A stretch of 64,000 nt of DNA from the NCBI RefSeq assembly GCF_024138165.1, contig NZ_CP100000.1:558001-622000 (forward strand). The letters are read 5' to 3'. The notes under the pieces are model-generated. The model was not told the DNA's origin. It made no database searches and worked only from the letters and a program-made list of their open reading frames with translations. Shown piece by piece: positions 1 through 8,538 of the stretch (positions within the stretch are counted from its first letter, which is position 1; every line of letters begins with the position of its first letter). A program made the translations under genes and the position numbers. This DNA is from Halorussus vallis (GTDB lineage: Archaea > Halobacteriota > Halobacteria > Halobacteriales > Haladaptataceae).

Positions 1-384
1 CTCATCCCGCGCTTCCAGATGGTCGGGGCCGCCGTCGCCACCGGCGTCGGCTACGGGTCGATGCTGGCCTTCCACGTCGCGAGCGCCCGGCGGCTCGGTT
101 TCGACCCGCTGGTCGACCTCCGAATCGGTCGCGTCGCGCTGACCGCGGCGGTGGCCGCCGTCCCCATCTTCGGGGCGAACGCGCTGATAGACCGGCCCCT
201 GGTGGCGCTGGCGGTCGTGCCGCCGCTCGGCTTCCTGGTCTACGTCGCGGCCGCGGTTCGGACCAGCGCAATCGACGCCGCCGAACTGTCGGAACTGGGG
301 ACCGCGCTCCCGATTCCGGTCCCCGCCGCGGTGACCTCGTTCGCCGCCGACGTCTCGCCCGGCGAGGAGCGTGGTGGCGAGTGA
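1..384 (+). CDS. Polysaccharide flippase, C-terminal end (partial)
   Basis: The reading frame is open from the first base and ends at a TGA, so only the last 127 residues of a longer gene are visible. They form three to four hydrophobic segments. The opening LIPRFQMVGAAVAT resembles the late helices of oligosaccharide flippases of the PST/MATE-like family, which move lipid-linked glycans across the membrane. The tail after about residue 95 is soluble and acidic. The next gene on the same strand is a large membrane protein of GT-C character, which fits an envelope-glycan locus. With most of the protein missing, another multi-pass transporter cannot be excluded. Confidence 0.5.
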   Translation, partial: LIPRFQMVGAAVATGVGYGSMLAFHVASARRLGFDPLVDLRIGRVALTAAVAAVPIFGANALIDRPLVALAVVPPLGFLVYVAAAVRTSAIDAAELSELGTALPIPVPAAVTSFAADVSPGEERGGE

Positions 385-512
385 CCCGGACCGAGTTCGA
401 CGACGAGCGGGGCCGTAATTCGACGTTGGTGTCGCTCCGGCGAGGACTATCCCGAGGTAACGGGCGGATAACAAAAACCCCTCTCGGCGTATTCGGGCGT
501 GAGAGAGACGTA

Positions 513-530
513 CGCCGTAATTGTACGGCG
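513..530. promoter_or_regulatory. Inverted repeat upstream of GT-C-like gene
   Basis: A perfect 7-bp inverted repeat (CGCCGTA - ATTG - TACGGCG) lies 44-61 bp before the start codon at 574, in the only AT-leaning part of the 190-bp gap. It could be an operator or part of the promoter. A purine-rich GGAGGG at 564-569 could serve as ribosome binding site. No regulator can be named. Confidence 0.35.
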
Positions 531-573
531 GACTTTCGCGACGGGGGACTCACAATGACACACGGAGGGATTC

Positions 574-2598
574 ATGGGCAGTAGTAGCGAGAGCGGAGCG
601 TTGCGCAACCGACTGACCGACACACGCCTCGACGTGCTGGCGGCTGTCGCCGGACTGCTGGTGGCGGCGCTGCTGTTTCCGATGCGGTTCCTGGCGTCCC
701 AGATATACGTCGAGACGATTCCGCTGGTGGTCGGCGGAGCCTGCGTGCTCTACCTCGCCACCACCCGGACCGTCAACGCGCTGGGCGACGAAACCGAGAC
801 GACGGCGAGCGCACCGGGTGAGTTGGGCCTGCCGACGCTCTCGGCGAACTTCGCGCGGGTCGCGCCCGGCATCGTCTTCGCCGGCGTCGGCGTGCTGGCC
901 GCGCTCGCCGCCCAGCAGGGCGGCCGGACGCCGGCGTTCCTGGTCGGGTCGGGCGTCGTCGGCACCGTCCTGTTGCTCGAAATCGCGCTCGCGCCGGAGG
1001 AGGACCTCGACGCGCACATCGTGTTCGCCCAGATACTCGCGCTGGCGTTCGTCGTCCGGTTCACGGCGTTGTACCTGACCCCGGGACTCGTCGGCATCGA
1101 CAGTTGGTCGCACCTCTACCAGTACGTCGACGCCATCCTCGACCAGCGGTCGCTTGCGGCCATCTCCGAGTACAAGTACTACGCCGCACCGCTGTACCAC
1201 CTCCTGGTCGCGACCACCGTCGCGGTGCTCGACGTGTCGCTCCGTCAGGGGCTGTTCCTCTCGCTCGGCGTGCTGGTCCCGCTGTCGACGCTGTTCGTCT
1301 ACGCGACCGCCCGGTTCCTCGTGCCGGTCCGGTGGGCGCTGTTCGGTGCGGCGTTCTTCGCCATCTCCGACCAGTTCGTGCGCTGGAGCATCCACATCAT
1401 CCCGACGAGCATGGGGCTGTTCTTCTTCGCCGCCATCGTCTACTGCGTGACCCGGATGTTCTACACCGACTCGCGCCGGGCCAACCTCGCCCTGCTCCTG
1501 GCGTTCAGCGCCGCGTCCATCCTCACCCACCAGGTGTCGTCGTTCATCATGCTGGTGTTCATCGGCGCGGGCGTGCTCGCCCAATTTTTCGTCCGACTGT
1601 CGGCCGCCACCGAACGGGACCTGTTCAGGGCGCGGGACGCCGAGCGGGTCGACCTGCTCGGAGTGCTCGCGTTCGACCTGGGCTTCCTCGTGATCATGTG
1701 GTCGGTAACGCCCTACGGCAACACCTCGTTCCTCCGGACCATCCTCGCGTGGCTCTGGGAGAACCTGCAGAGTTCGGCGGGCTTCATGAACCTCGCCGGG
1801 CCGTCCTCCGGCGGCGGTGGCGGGGGCGGCGCCGCCGCGGCCGGCGCGACGTTCCTCGGCCAGGTCGCGAACTACCTCGACGCGGGGGGTATCCTCCTGC
1901 TGATGTTCGTCACGGTCGTCGGGAGCCTCGTCGCGCTCCGTCAGAGCGAGGCCCGCCAGCGCGCCTACACCTTCGTCGGCGCCATCGTGTTCATGCTGTT
2001 CTTCTCGTTCGGCCTGCCGCTGTTCGGCATCCGGACGTTCCTGCCCGGTCGGTGGTTCGCGTTCCTCTACGTGCTGATGGCCGTGGTCGGCGCCGTCGGA
2101 CTCGGCTACCTGGCCCGGAGCCTCCCCCGGGAGGCGGCGGTCGCCGTCGTCGTCATCTTCGCGCTCGTGTTCCCGACCGTGATGATGACCTCCATCAACG
2201 GGACCCGCGACAACCCGGTCATCGAGAGCGAGCGGACCCGCTACGCCTACGACCAGTCGGAACTGGCGGCGGTCTACTCCATCGCCCAGATCAGGCCGAC
2301 GCCCGAGGAACCGCTCCGCACCGACCACCCCTATAGGACGGTGTTCAACCGGACGAACGCCCATCCCTCTCGGATGCTCCAGATGAACGAGCAGGGGGTC
2401 CCGACCGGGTCGGCCGACGTGGCCGTCTACCGGCGCTACCAGTCCTACGGCGGCGCGCGCTTCGAGATGCCGAGCGGCTACAGCCCCATCAAGCATCTGA
2501 AACCGTCGCAGGTGTGCGGCCCGCAGACGAGTCGGGTCTACACCAACGGCGACGTGCGGATGTGCGTCTCGCCCGACGAGACGGGCAGGTCGGGCTAA
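574..2598 (+). CDS. Large multi-pass membrane protein, GT-C glycosyltransferase-like
   Basis: A 674-residue protein with roughly a dozen hydrophobic segments. After the fifth or sixth segment comes an extracytoplasmic-looking loop with GIDSWSH and a following aromatic/tyrosine stretch (EYKYYAAPLYH). That layout, an acidic motif in the first large loop followed by many helices, is typical of GT-C enzymes that use lipid-linked sugars, such as dolichyl-phosphate-mannose mannosyltransferases. A low-complexity Gly/Ala run near residue 410-425 separates two membrane blocks, and the last 110 residues are a soluble domain. Neighbours (flippase end upstream, DUF1616 protein downstream) suggest cell-surface glycosylation. 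The exact family is not recognised and the function is inferred from topology only. Confidence 0.5.
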   Translation: MGSSSESGALRNRLTDTRLDVLAAVAGLLVAALLFPMRFLASQIYVETIPLVVGGACVLYLATTRTVNALGDETETTASAPGELGLPTLSANFARVAPGIVFAGVGVLAALAAQQGGRTPAFLVGSGVVGTVLLLEIALAPEEDLDAHIVFAQILALAFVVRFTALYLTPGLVGIDSWSHLYQYVDAILDQRSLAAISEYKYYAAPLYHLLVATTVAVLDVSLRQGLFLSLGVLVPLSTLFVYATARFLVPVRWALFGAAFFAISDQFVRWSIHIIPTSMGLFFFAAIVYCVTRMFYTDSRRANLALLLAFSAASILTHQVSSFIMLVFIGAGVLAQFFVRLSAATERDLFRARDAERVDLLGVLAFDLGFLVIMWSVTPYGNTSFLRTILAWLWENLQSSAGFMNLAGPSSGGGGGGGAAAAGATFLGQVANYLDAGGILLLMFVTVVGSLVALRQSEARQRAYTFVGAIVFMLFFSFGLPLFGIRTFLPGRWFAFLYVLMAVVGAVGLGYLARSLPREAAVAVVVIFALVFPTVMMTSINGTRDNPVIESERTRYAYDQSELAAVYSIAQIRPTPEEPLRTDHPYRTVFNRTNAHPSRMLQMNEQGVPTGSADVAVYRRYQSYGGARFEMPSGYSPIKHLKPSQVCGPQTSRVYTNGDVRMCVSPDETGRSG

Positions 2599-2902
2599 CG
2601 GCGGTCGGTCGGTCCGACCGACGGCCTCCGGTCGGAACTCGATACCCGGAGGGCGCTCGATTCCGACGACTCGACGCCTCGGATTCCGACGCGAGGGACC
2701 GTCTTCACTTCCGACGCTGAAACCGCCATCACTCCCGGCGCCGGGGACCGTCTCGCGTGCACCACGGCGCCTGCCCCGAGCGCCCCCACCGCGCTCCCCG
2801 CAAGAAACGGAGCCGTCCACCCCGGCATCGTCCGCGGGGCCAGGCCGCCGCCTTCGGACGCGGACGCCGAAGCCCCGGTGGGATGCGGTGGCGGTCCGCC
2901 CG
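2599..2902. other. Intergenic gap, no convincing gene
   Basis: A 304-bp convergent gap. Directly after the plus-strand stop there is a GC-rich inverted repeat (2604-2622). A minus-strand reading frame at 2595-2828 would give a 77-residue peptide beginning MPGWTAPFLAGSAVGAL, but it has no TATA box, runs through the inverted repeat and has arginine-rich, shadow-like composition, so I do not call it. Confidence 0.4.
2604..2622 (+). terminator. GC-rich hairpin after membrane protein gene
   Basis: GTCGGTCGG and CCGACCGAC face each other across a single base, six bases after the stop codon at 2598. There is no T-tract behind it, so termination is a guess; it may equally be a chance palindrome of a GGTC-rich stretch. 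Confidence 0.3.
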
Positions 2903-3376
2903 TCAGTCCTCGCTTCGGTCGACGGTGACGACCGACCGGAGGCGCTCCGGGCGCCGCTCGAACTGCCAGTCGCGTTCGGCTTCGGCGGCGTCGTCGCCGC
3001 CCGCGGCGACGGCGGCCTTCACTCCGTAGTTGGCGGCTCCCTCCGCGTGACCGTCCACGTGGGCGGTCGCGGCGGCGTGCCCCGCGGCGCGGGCGGCCTC
3101 CCGGGCCGCGGTTCGGTCGGTTTCGCGGGCCGCCGCGTGGGCGGCGAGAGCCGCCTCGCGCGCTTCGCCCATCGTCACCTCGCCTCGCGCCCAGGCGCGC
3201 GCCGCCTCGACGGCCTTCCGAGGCCGGTCGTCGTCCGGGCGCGCCTCCTCGAAGTGCGCCAGGACGTGCTCGGCGCAGTCGGCGGCCCAGCGCGCCAGGG
3301 ACCGGTGAGTCTCCTCGTCGACGCTGTTGTGTCCGTCCCACCCGGGTCCCATCTCCCAGCGTACTGCCGAAGCCAT
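2903..3376 (-). CDS. Imm-5-like putative immunity protein
   Basis: A 157-residue alanine-rich helical protein. The pattern around residues 25-70 (RWAADCAEHVL, then RPDDDRPRKAVEAARAWARGE) matches the family annotated as 'putative immunity protein' with an Imm-5-like domain, predicted to neutralise polymorphic toxins in bacteria. The start at 3376 is chosen because a TATA-like CTTATATTTT (minus strand) sits about 24 bp upstream, the usual leaderless spacing; a longer in-frame version would begin upstream of that promoter. No toxin gene is next to it, so it is an orphan and may have another role. Family assignment is from remembered motif likeness. Confidence 0.6.
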   Translation of the reverse strand: MASAVRWEMGPGWDGHNSVDEETHRSLARWAADCAEHVLAHFEEARPDDDRPRKAVEAARAWARGEVTMGEAREAALAAHAAARETDRTAAREAARAAGHAAATAHVDGHAEGAANYGVKAAVAAGGDDAAEAERDWQFERRPERLRSVVTVDRSED

Positions 3377-3429
3377 ACTCGGAGGTAGGGCGCCGAAAAT
3401 ATAAGAACCGTGACTGATGGTGTTACGAG

Positions 3430-3443
3430 CGTACCGCGGTACG
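3430..3443. promoter_or_regulatory. 14-bp perfect palindrome upstream of Imm-5-like gene
   Basis: CGTACCGCGGTACG is a perfect palindrome located about 54-67 bp before the Imm-5-like start and 25-45 bp upstream of its TATA box. The position is compatible with a regulator site, but a chance GC palindrome cannot be excluded. Confidence 0.3.
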
Positions 3444-3563
3444 TCTCTCGCACGCGAATGGATTACCGAGTGCACACGGCGGCGGTCGGAAACGTCCGGC
3501 GAGCGGACTCCGACGGTACCGGACGGTTCAGAACCTCGGCTCCGGAAGGCGCGCCCGTCGACG

Positions 3564-4652
3564 CTATCCGCTCGAATTCGTCGCGGTCACGTTCGGCGCG
3601 GTTCCGTTCGAACTCGAAGCCGTCGTCGTTCCGCTCGTCGTCGCGTTCGCGCCGCCGAACTGGAGTTCCGTCATCCGGTAGGCCGACGCCGCGTTCGGAT
3701 TTTCGGGGAGCGACCCGCGGTAGAGGAGCACGCGGAGTCGGAGGTTCTCCGTGCTCGCGTTCGTCGGCGGGACCCGAACCCGGACGCGCTCGTTCCCTCC
3801 GGGTTCGAGCGTCGCCGAGAACCGCTTCACCCGGCGCTGTTCGACCACCCGGTTCCCGTCGACGCGCTGGAGTTCGACCACGCCGACGTAGTCGGTCGGC
3901 CGACTCTCTCGGTTCTCGAAGCCGACGACGAACGGCGTCGGCTCCGACGCCGAGAGCGCCGGGTAGTCGTCGGCGACGTAGGTTCCGTTCTGGTTCTGGC
4001 TGAGGACGTACAGTTCCGTGAACTGCGCGCCGGGCTTGGGCACCGTGACGGCGTAACCGACGCCGACCGCCGCGACCAGCACGCCGAGCACGAGCGCGAC
4101 GGTGGCGAGACGGTGGTCGCCCGACCTGCCCAGCAGCGGCGAGGCGGCGGGTCGGAGCGAGGGGTCGAAGCGCTCGTCGGCCGGCAGTCGCAGGCGCCGG
4201 ACAGCCGCGACGACCGCCGCGACGACCGTGAACCCGCCGACCGCCGCGACCAGCGGTGCGGCCCGAACGCCGAACGGCGTGAAGTTCAGGACGAGCGCGA
4301 GCATCGGCGTGACGATGGCGCTCACACCGAACGCGAGCGTCACCCGTTCGAGCGTGTCCACGCCCTTCCGGTCTCGGAACCGGAACCGCGGCGCGATCGG
4401 TTCGCCCTCCTCGTCGACCGACTCGACGGCCGGTTCGTCGTTCGGGAACAGCGCGGAGACGACCGCGTAGCCCGGCAGGAACAGCAGGAAGGCGAGTCCG
4501 AGTGCCAGGACCGCGAGCCGACCCGCGACGGCGACCGGCGACGCGCCGGACGGGGTCGTCAGCACCGACCCGGGTTGCGTGCCGAGCACCGCCACGCCCG
4601 CCAGCGCGGTCAGCGCGACCACCGCGACGAGGTCTCTCGGGACGCGGCTCAT
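3564..4652 (-). CDS. DUF1616 family membrane protein
   Basis: Read from MSRVPRDLVAV, the protein has 362 residues. Four hydrophobic segments occupy roughly the first 220 residues, with an acidic cytoplasmic loop that includes RFRFRDRKGVDTLERVTLAFG, a stretch characteristic of DUF1616 proteins. The C-terminal 150 residues are a beta-rich domain with several N-x-S/T sites and a serine/threonine tail, presumably outside the cell. DUF1616 proteins are often found near haloarchaeal glycosylation and envelope genes, which fits the upstream genes here, but their biochemical role is unknown. An in-frame ATG at 4745 would add 31 polar residues; the later start is preferred because it opens directly into a transmembrane helix. 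Confidence 0.65.
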   Translation of the reverse strand: MSRVPRDLVAVVALTALAGVAVLGTQPGSVLTTPSGASPVAVAGRLAVLALGLAFLLFLPGYAVVSALFPNDEPAVESVDEEGEPIAPRFRFRDRKGVDTLERVTLAFGVSAIVTPMLALVLNFTPFGVRAAPLVAAVGGFTVVAAVVAAVRRLRLPADERFDPSLRPAASPLLGRSGDHRLATVALVLGVLVAAVGVGYAVTVPKPGAQFTELYVLSQNQNGTYVADDYPALSASEPTPFVVGFENRESRPTDYVGVVELQRVDGNRVVEQRRVKRFSATLEPGGNERVRVRVPPTNASTENLRLRVLLYRGSLPENPNAASAYRMTELQFGGANATTSGTTTASSSNGTAPNVTATNSSG

Positions 4653-4996
4653 GGTCGCGCCCGTAAGTTCGTCGGCGGCGCAGTCGTCCGGCGTCGGCTT
4701 CGACTCCGCGGTCGAGTTCGGCTTCGGGGTCGGCGCCGCTCGCACCGCCTTCGTTCGCGTCCGCTACCGGTCGTGTCGTTCGGGGAGCCCATTGTCGGAC
4801 GGACGAACGTCGCCGTCGCCCTTTGTTATGAGCGGATTTCCGGCGTGCGGTGCCGAACCGCCGCCGAGTCGCGGTCGTGGCCGCGTTGGAACCGGTCGGT
4901 CGGTAAGCACGGGCTAACCCCGCTGCGTTCGGAGGTAGCACGCCCGCTGGCTCGATATCCGAAGAGCGAAGGCCCGGGCGAGCCACGTTCCGGACG

Positions 4997-5488
4997 ATGT
5001 CGGAATCCGCGACGCTGATGGACTCCTACACGGAGATGACGGAGCTACTGCTTCCCAACGACACCAACAACCTCGGGCGGGCGCTCGGGGGTGCGGTGCT
5101 CCACTGGATGGACATCTGCGGCGCCATCGCCGCGATGCGCTTTTCGAACCAGCAGTGCGTCACGGCGTCGATGGACCACGTCGACTTCATCAGCCCCATC
5201 GACCTCGGCGAGGTCGCCGTCGTCGAGGCGTTCGTCTTCGACACCGGCCGGACTAGCATCGAGGTGAAGGTCGACGTGCGCGCCGAGGATCCCCGGGAGG
5301 GCGAGGAGCGCAAGACCACCACCTCCTTCTTCACGTTCGTCGCGCTGGACGACGAAGGAAAGCCCACGCCGGTTCCGGACCTGACCTGCCCGACCGACAA
5401 CCAGCAGGCGCTCCGGGAGGCCGCACGAAACCAGCGCCGCGAACAGTTGTCGGCGGTGGCCGAGAAGATCGAGCGAAACGAGGACTGA
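4997..5488 (+). CDS. Acyl-CoA thioesterase, hotdog fold
   Basis: A 163-residue protein with the hotdog thioesterase layout: TELLLPNDTNNLGRALGG near the N-terminus (the N-x-x-G-x-x-x-GG helix entry that holds the catalytic Asp/Asn in the YciA/BFIT group), WMDICGAIAAMR on the central helix, then SMDHVDFISPI on the following strand. It should hydrolyse acyl-CoA to free acid and CoA in the cytoplasm. The last 35 residues are charged and probably helical. It is monocistronic, convergent with the secreted DUF4397 gene, and the physiological substrate cannot be read from sequence. Confidence 0.85.
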   Translation: MSESATLMDSYTEMTELLLPNDTNNLGRALGGAVLHWMDICGAIAAMRFSNQQCVTASMDHVDFISPIDLGEVAVVEAFVFDTGRTSIEVKVDVRAEDPREGEERKTTTSFFTFVALDDEGKPTPVPDLTCPTDNQQALREAARNQRREQLSAVAEKIERNED

Positions 5489-5523
5489 CCGAACTGGGCG
5501 CAGAGCGCGTCTCGACGCCGTCG

Positions 5524-6441
5524 TCAGGCCGCAGTCGTCGTCTCGTTCGCTTCGGCCTCGGTCGTGGCCTCGACGGCGCGGGCGGTCGTCTCGGCCGTCG
5601 TCTCCGGCGCGAGTTCGGGGTTGCTCGTCGCGTCTACCGCGGTGATGACTCTGAACGACTCGTTGGCGGGCGCGTTCTCGGGCGAGACGTACCCCGCGGC
5701 GAACGCCGTGTAGGCCGTCCGATTCTCGAACGAGACCTTCACGGTTTCGACGACGGTGCCGTTGTCGCCCTGGGTCGCCCGCCGGACGTCGAGCGTGTAG
5801 ACGCCCGCGGGGACGGTCACGTAGTCGGTGACGTTCCCGAAGGTGGCGTTGTCGTACAGCACCCGACCGGTCCGGTTGACCGTCACGTCGACCGGGCCGG
5901 CGTCGGGCGACAGGTGGACGAGTCGGACAGAGGCGTTACCGCCGCCGGGAATCTGCGGGTCCTCGGTGAGCGCGATGGGCCGGAACCGCTCGGTGGCGTT
6001 CTGGGCTATCTCGCCCGCCGCCGCGATGGTGTAGTTGGTTCCCGCTTCGAGGTTGAGTTCCTCTTGGAAGACGACCCGACTCGTATCGTTGGCCACCCGA
6101 ATCGTGATCCGTCGCTCGCCCGCCGGGAACGCCCGGTACTCGGTCACGTCCCCGAGTTCGAGGTCCCGCTCGACGGTCCGGTTGTCGACCAGCACGTCGA
6201 CCGCGGGGGCGTCGGGCGACAGGTGCGCGAACCGGACGCGGGCCTGACCGCCCTCCTGGACCTGCGCGGTGGTGGTTTCCTGGGCCGTCGTGGTTCCCTG
6301 GACTGCCGTGGTCCCCTGGACCGCCGTGGCGGCCGGGTTCTGCGCGACCGTCGGCGACGACCCGCCGAGGGCGAGGCCGGCGGCGACGACCGCGACGAGG
6401 CTCACGGACGCCACGCGTGCGAGTGTCTGACGTTCGACCAT
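5524..6441 (-). CDS. Secreted DUF4397 protein with two repeats
   Basis: A 305-residue precursor. Residues 1-32 form a signal peptide (short basic start, hydrophobic core, then alanine-rich cleavage region). After a Thr/Gln/Val low-complexity linker there are two DUF4397 repeats, each opening with a V-R-hydrophobic-H-LSPDA signature (RFAHLSPDAPAVDV near residue 69 and RLVHLSPDAGPVDV near 175). The end is again Thr/Ala/Glu rich with possible glycosylation sites. DUF4397 domains occur in surface and secreted archaeal and bacterial proteins and are thought to be binding modules. A TATA-like CTTTATCG lies about 30 bp upstream, supporting this start. Confidence 0.8.
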   Translation of the reverse strand: MVERQTLARVASVSLVAVVAAGLALGGSSPTVAQNPAATAVQGTTAVQGTTTAQETTTAQVQEGGQARVRFAHLSPDAPAVDVLVDNRTVERDLELGDVTEYRAFPAGERRITIRVANDTSRVVFQEELNLEAGTNYTIAAAGEIAQNATERFRPIALTEDPQIPGGGNASVRLVHLSPDAGPVDVTVNRTGRVLYDNATFGNVTDYVTVPAGVYTLDVRRATQGDNGTVVETVKVSFENRTAYTAFAAGYVSPENAPANESFRVITAVDATSNPELAPETTAETTARAVEATTEAEANETTTAA

Positions 6442-6606
6442 GCGCCGCGTGATGCGAGCGACGAATCGATAAAGCGCACGGACTCTTCAGGACGGTAATC
6501 GCAGTTTCGGGTCGGCAGTCGAGGGTTACCGCCCGCCGCCGGTCAGCCTCATCTCGGGGGCGCACGCTTCGAACTTGCCATCACACTCTTTCTCGTCCGT
6601 GCGCTA

Positions 6607-6924
6607 GTGGCCCCGATATCTGAGAGTAAGGGTGTCGTCATCGCGGCCCTGTTCGCCAACGGCACTATCGCGGTGCTGAAGTTCGTCGCGTTTCTGCTGA
6701 CGGGGAGCGCGGCGATGCTCTCGGAAGCCTACCACTCGGTGTCGGACACCGGCAACTAGGTATTCCTGCTCGTCGGCATCTGGTACGGCAACAAGGAGGC
6801 CGACCGGAGCCACCCGTTCGGACACGGCAAGGCCCAGTTCTTCTACAGTTTCCTCGTGAGCGTGCTGCTGTTCGGCATCGCGGGGTACGCGAGCGTCAGA
6901 GAGGGGTACAACGGCAGTCGCTGA
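6607..6924 (+). pseudogene. Cation diffusion facilitator remnant with internal stop
   Basis: Reading from a GTG at 6607 gives the first two transmembrane helices of a CDF zinc/cobalt/manganese efflux protein: a helix ending LTGSAAMLSEAYHSVSDTGN, then a stop (TAG at 6757-6759), then in the same frame VFLLVGIWYGNKEAD, HPFGHGKAQFFYSFLVS and GIAGYASVREGYN before TGA at 6922. In intact CDF proteins the position of the stop is normally glutamine (CAG), so one C-to-T change explains it. The HPFGHG and SEAYHSVSDT metal-site motifs are intact. The remaining four helices and cytoplasmic domain are absent. The gene is therefore both interrupted and truncated at its 3' end. Confidence 0.85.
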
Positions 6925-7053
6925 CAGAAAGGTGCCGCCGAGTCCGCACGCCGCGAGGTCCTAACTCCTCGCACCTCTCGACGAGCGGCGACGCCTCGCC
7001 CGGGTCCGGCGGTCCGGGAACGCTTATCGGGCCTCCGGTCGTAGCGTGGCGAC

Positions 7054-7548
7054 ATGGCGCTCGACGTTGCGGTTCCGGACCCGCCGGAGTTGAACCCCGG
7101 CATCGACGCACAGGACTACGACGACGTCGAAGTGGCGGGCGACACCGACTACCGCCGCGAGGAGTTGGAGGAGTTCCTCCGGGACGGCGCGTGGGACGAG
7201 GCGTTCGGCCAGTGGGCCGAGCACACCGACCTCGACGAGCGGGAGTTCGAAACCGCCGTCGACCTCGGGTTGTTCCGGGAGTACGACTTCTTCTGGGACG
7301 ACTTCGCGGACCGCGTGGGCTACCACGCTCCGGGCATCCCCGAGGACTGGAAGGAGCGCGACTACCACGAGAATCTGGACTCCTGGAACGCGGTTTCGTC
7401 GATAAACGCCTCGATGACCGAACTCGGTCAGGTCGTCTGCGACGTGCTCGAAACCGACTACGTCGACTGGGAGGCCGAGTACGAGGCGCCCGACGACCTG
7501 CCGAACTTCGAGGACCGGGTGCCCGAGGACACCGACCCGGACTCGTGA
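7054..7548 (+). CDS. Conserved-looking acidic haloarchaeal protein, unknown function
   Basis: A 164-residue strongly acidic soluble protein (many Asp/Glu/Trp/Tyr) with no signal peptide or membrane segment. Distinct stretches include EFLRDGAWDEAFGQWAE (about residues 42-58) and the aromatic FFWDDFADRVGYHAPGIP. A TATA-like GCTTATC at 7022-7028 is about 29 bp upstream of the ATG, matching a leaderless transcript, so this is very likely a real gene. I do not recognise the family. It lies between the CDF pseudogene and the convergent binding-protein gene. Confidence 0.6.
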   Translation: MALDVAVPDPPELNPGIDAQDYDDVEVAGDTDYRREELEEFLRDGAWDEAFGQWAEHTDLDEREFETAVDLGLFREYDFFWDDFADRVGYHAPGIPEDWKERDYHENLDSWNAVSSINASMTELGQVVCDVLETDYVDWEAEYEAPDDLPNFEDRVPEDTDPDS

Positions 7549-7662
7549 GTCGGCGAATCGGGGCGCCGAGCATCTCCCCCCGCACACGATTTTTGCGGTA
7601 GTCCGCCGGACGAGGGTCGGTCCCGCGGGCGGAAGTCAGCTTCCGCGGATGGACGCCGCATT

Positions 7663-8502
7663 CTATAGTTCGAGGGCCTTCGGATACGCCTCGGGGACGC
7701 CGAACCCGGCCTCCCGCAGGGTCGCCCCGGCGTTCGCCAGGTTCTCCACCCAGCGCTCGCCGCGGTCGGTCGGACCGACCGCGGCGTAGCGAATCGGCGC
7801 GCCCCTGACGGTGCGCTCGGGGAGTTCGACGCTCGCGGCGGCGTAGCGGTCCTCGAACGCGGGGTTCGAGAAGTCGATTTCGTCCGGGAGTTCGAGGTAC
7901 GGCAGGTCGTGTTCGACCGCCATGTTCCGGTAGGCGAACGCGGCGTCGATGCCGCCGGCTTCGAGCGTCCGGAGGAGCGCAGTCTCGGGGAACAGCTTCG
8001 TCCGCGCGAGCGCCGCCGCGGCGTCGACGCCGTCGGCGAGGCGGAGCGCCATCACCGTCCGGTAGCCCAGCGGGTCGCGGGCCGGGTCGGTCCGGCCCAC
8101 CGCGAGCGAGTCGTCGCCGACCACCGCCCGCCAGTCGGCCTTCTCCGAGACGGGCGAGTCGCGGCGATGGGCGACCACGAGCGCGTTCGTGGCGAAGCAG
8201 GTCGCTCGCTCGGCGAGACCCTCGAACAGCCGAGGGTCCGCGAGCGCGACGGCGTCGGGGTCGCGCAGGCCGTCTTCGAGCAGGCGGCGGCAGGCGACGC
8301 TCCCGTGGGCCTCGACGGTCGCGGTTCCGACCTTTTTGGCGACCGACTGGAGGCTCCCGGCGACGAGGACCGACGCCGGTTCGGCGGCGGAGTCGCCCGA
8401 CTCGCGCCGCTCGGAGCGGCGCGAACCGGCGAGAAGGGACCCGAACCCGCCGACGGCGACGACGCCGGCGGTGCGGCGGAGGAGCGAGCGACGCGTTGGC
8501 AC
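7663..8502 (-). CDS. Tat-exported molybdate/tungstate-type substrate-binding protein (orphan)
   Basis: A 279-residue protein starting at GTG with a twin-arginine-like signal (TRRSLLRRTAGVVAVGG). The mature part is a type II periplasmic-binding-protein fold of the ModA/WtpA group: LVAGSLQSVAKKV near the mature N-terminus, ATNALVVAHRRDSP in the middle, GRTDPARDPLGYRT as the ligand-loop stretch, and IDAAFAYRNMAVEH late. Such proteins capture molybdate or tungstate for an ABC importer. No permease or ATPase gene is adjacent on either side, so it must work with distant partners or has been separated from them. A 7-bp palindrome upstream may control it. Confidence 0.75.
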   Translation of the reverse strand: MPTRRSLLRRTAGVVAVGGFGSLLAGSRRSERRESGDSAAEPASVLVAGSLQSVAKKVGTATVEAHGSVACRRLLEDGLRDPDAVALADPRLFEGLAERATCFATNALVVAHRRDSPVSEKADWRAVVGDDSLAVGRTDPARDPLGYRTVMALRLADGVDAAAALARTKLFPETALLRTLEAGGIDAAFAYRNMAVEHDLPYLELPDEIDFSNPAFEDRYAAASVELPERTVRGAPIRYAAVGPTDRGERWVENLANAGATLREAGFGVPEAYPKALEL

Positions 8503-8538
8503 GACCGTAACGATAACAGTATTCGTGAAAACGGTATC

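Noticed and set aside
381-584. 67-codon plus-strand frame between the first two genes
   Set aside because: Starts on a GTG overlapping a stop, crosses the promoter inverted repeat and overlaps the next gene; no protein character.
550-2820. 756-residue minus-strand open frame opposite the GT-C-like gene
   Set aside because: Arg/Glu/Gly-rich shadow of a high-GC membrane-protein gene; no domains, no promoter, opposite strand has clear helices.
2595-2828. 77-residue minus-strand peptide with a hydrophobic start
   Set aside because: No TATA box, runs into the hairpin after the neighbouring gene, second half is Ser/Arg-rich shadow-like sequence.
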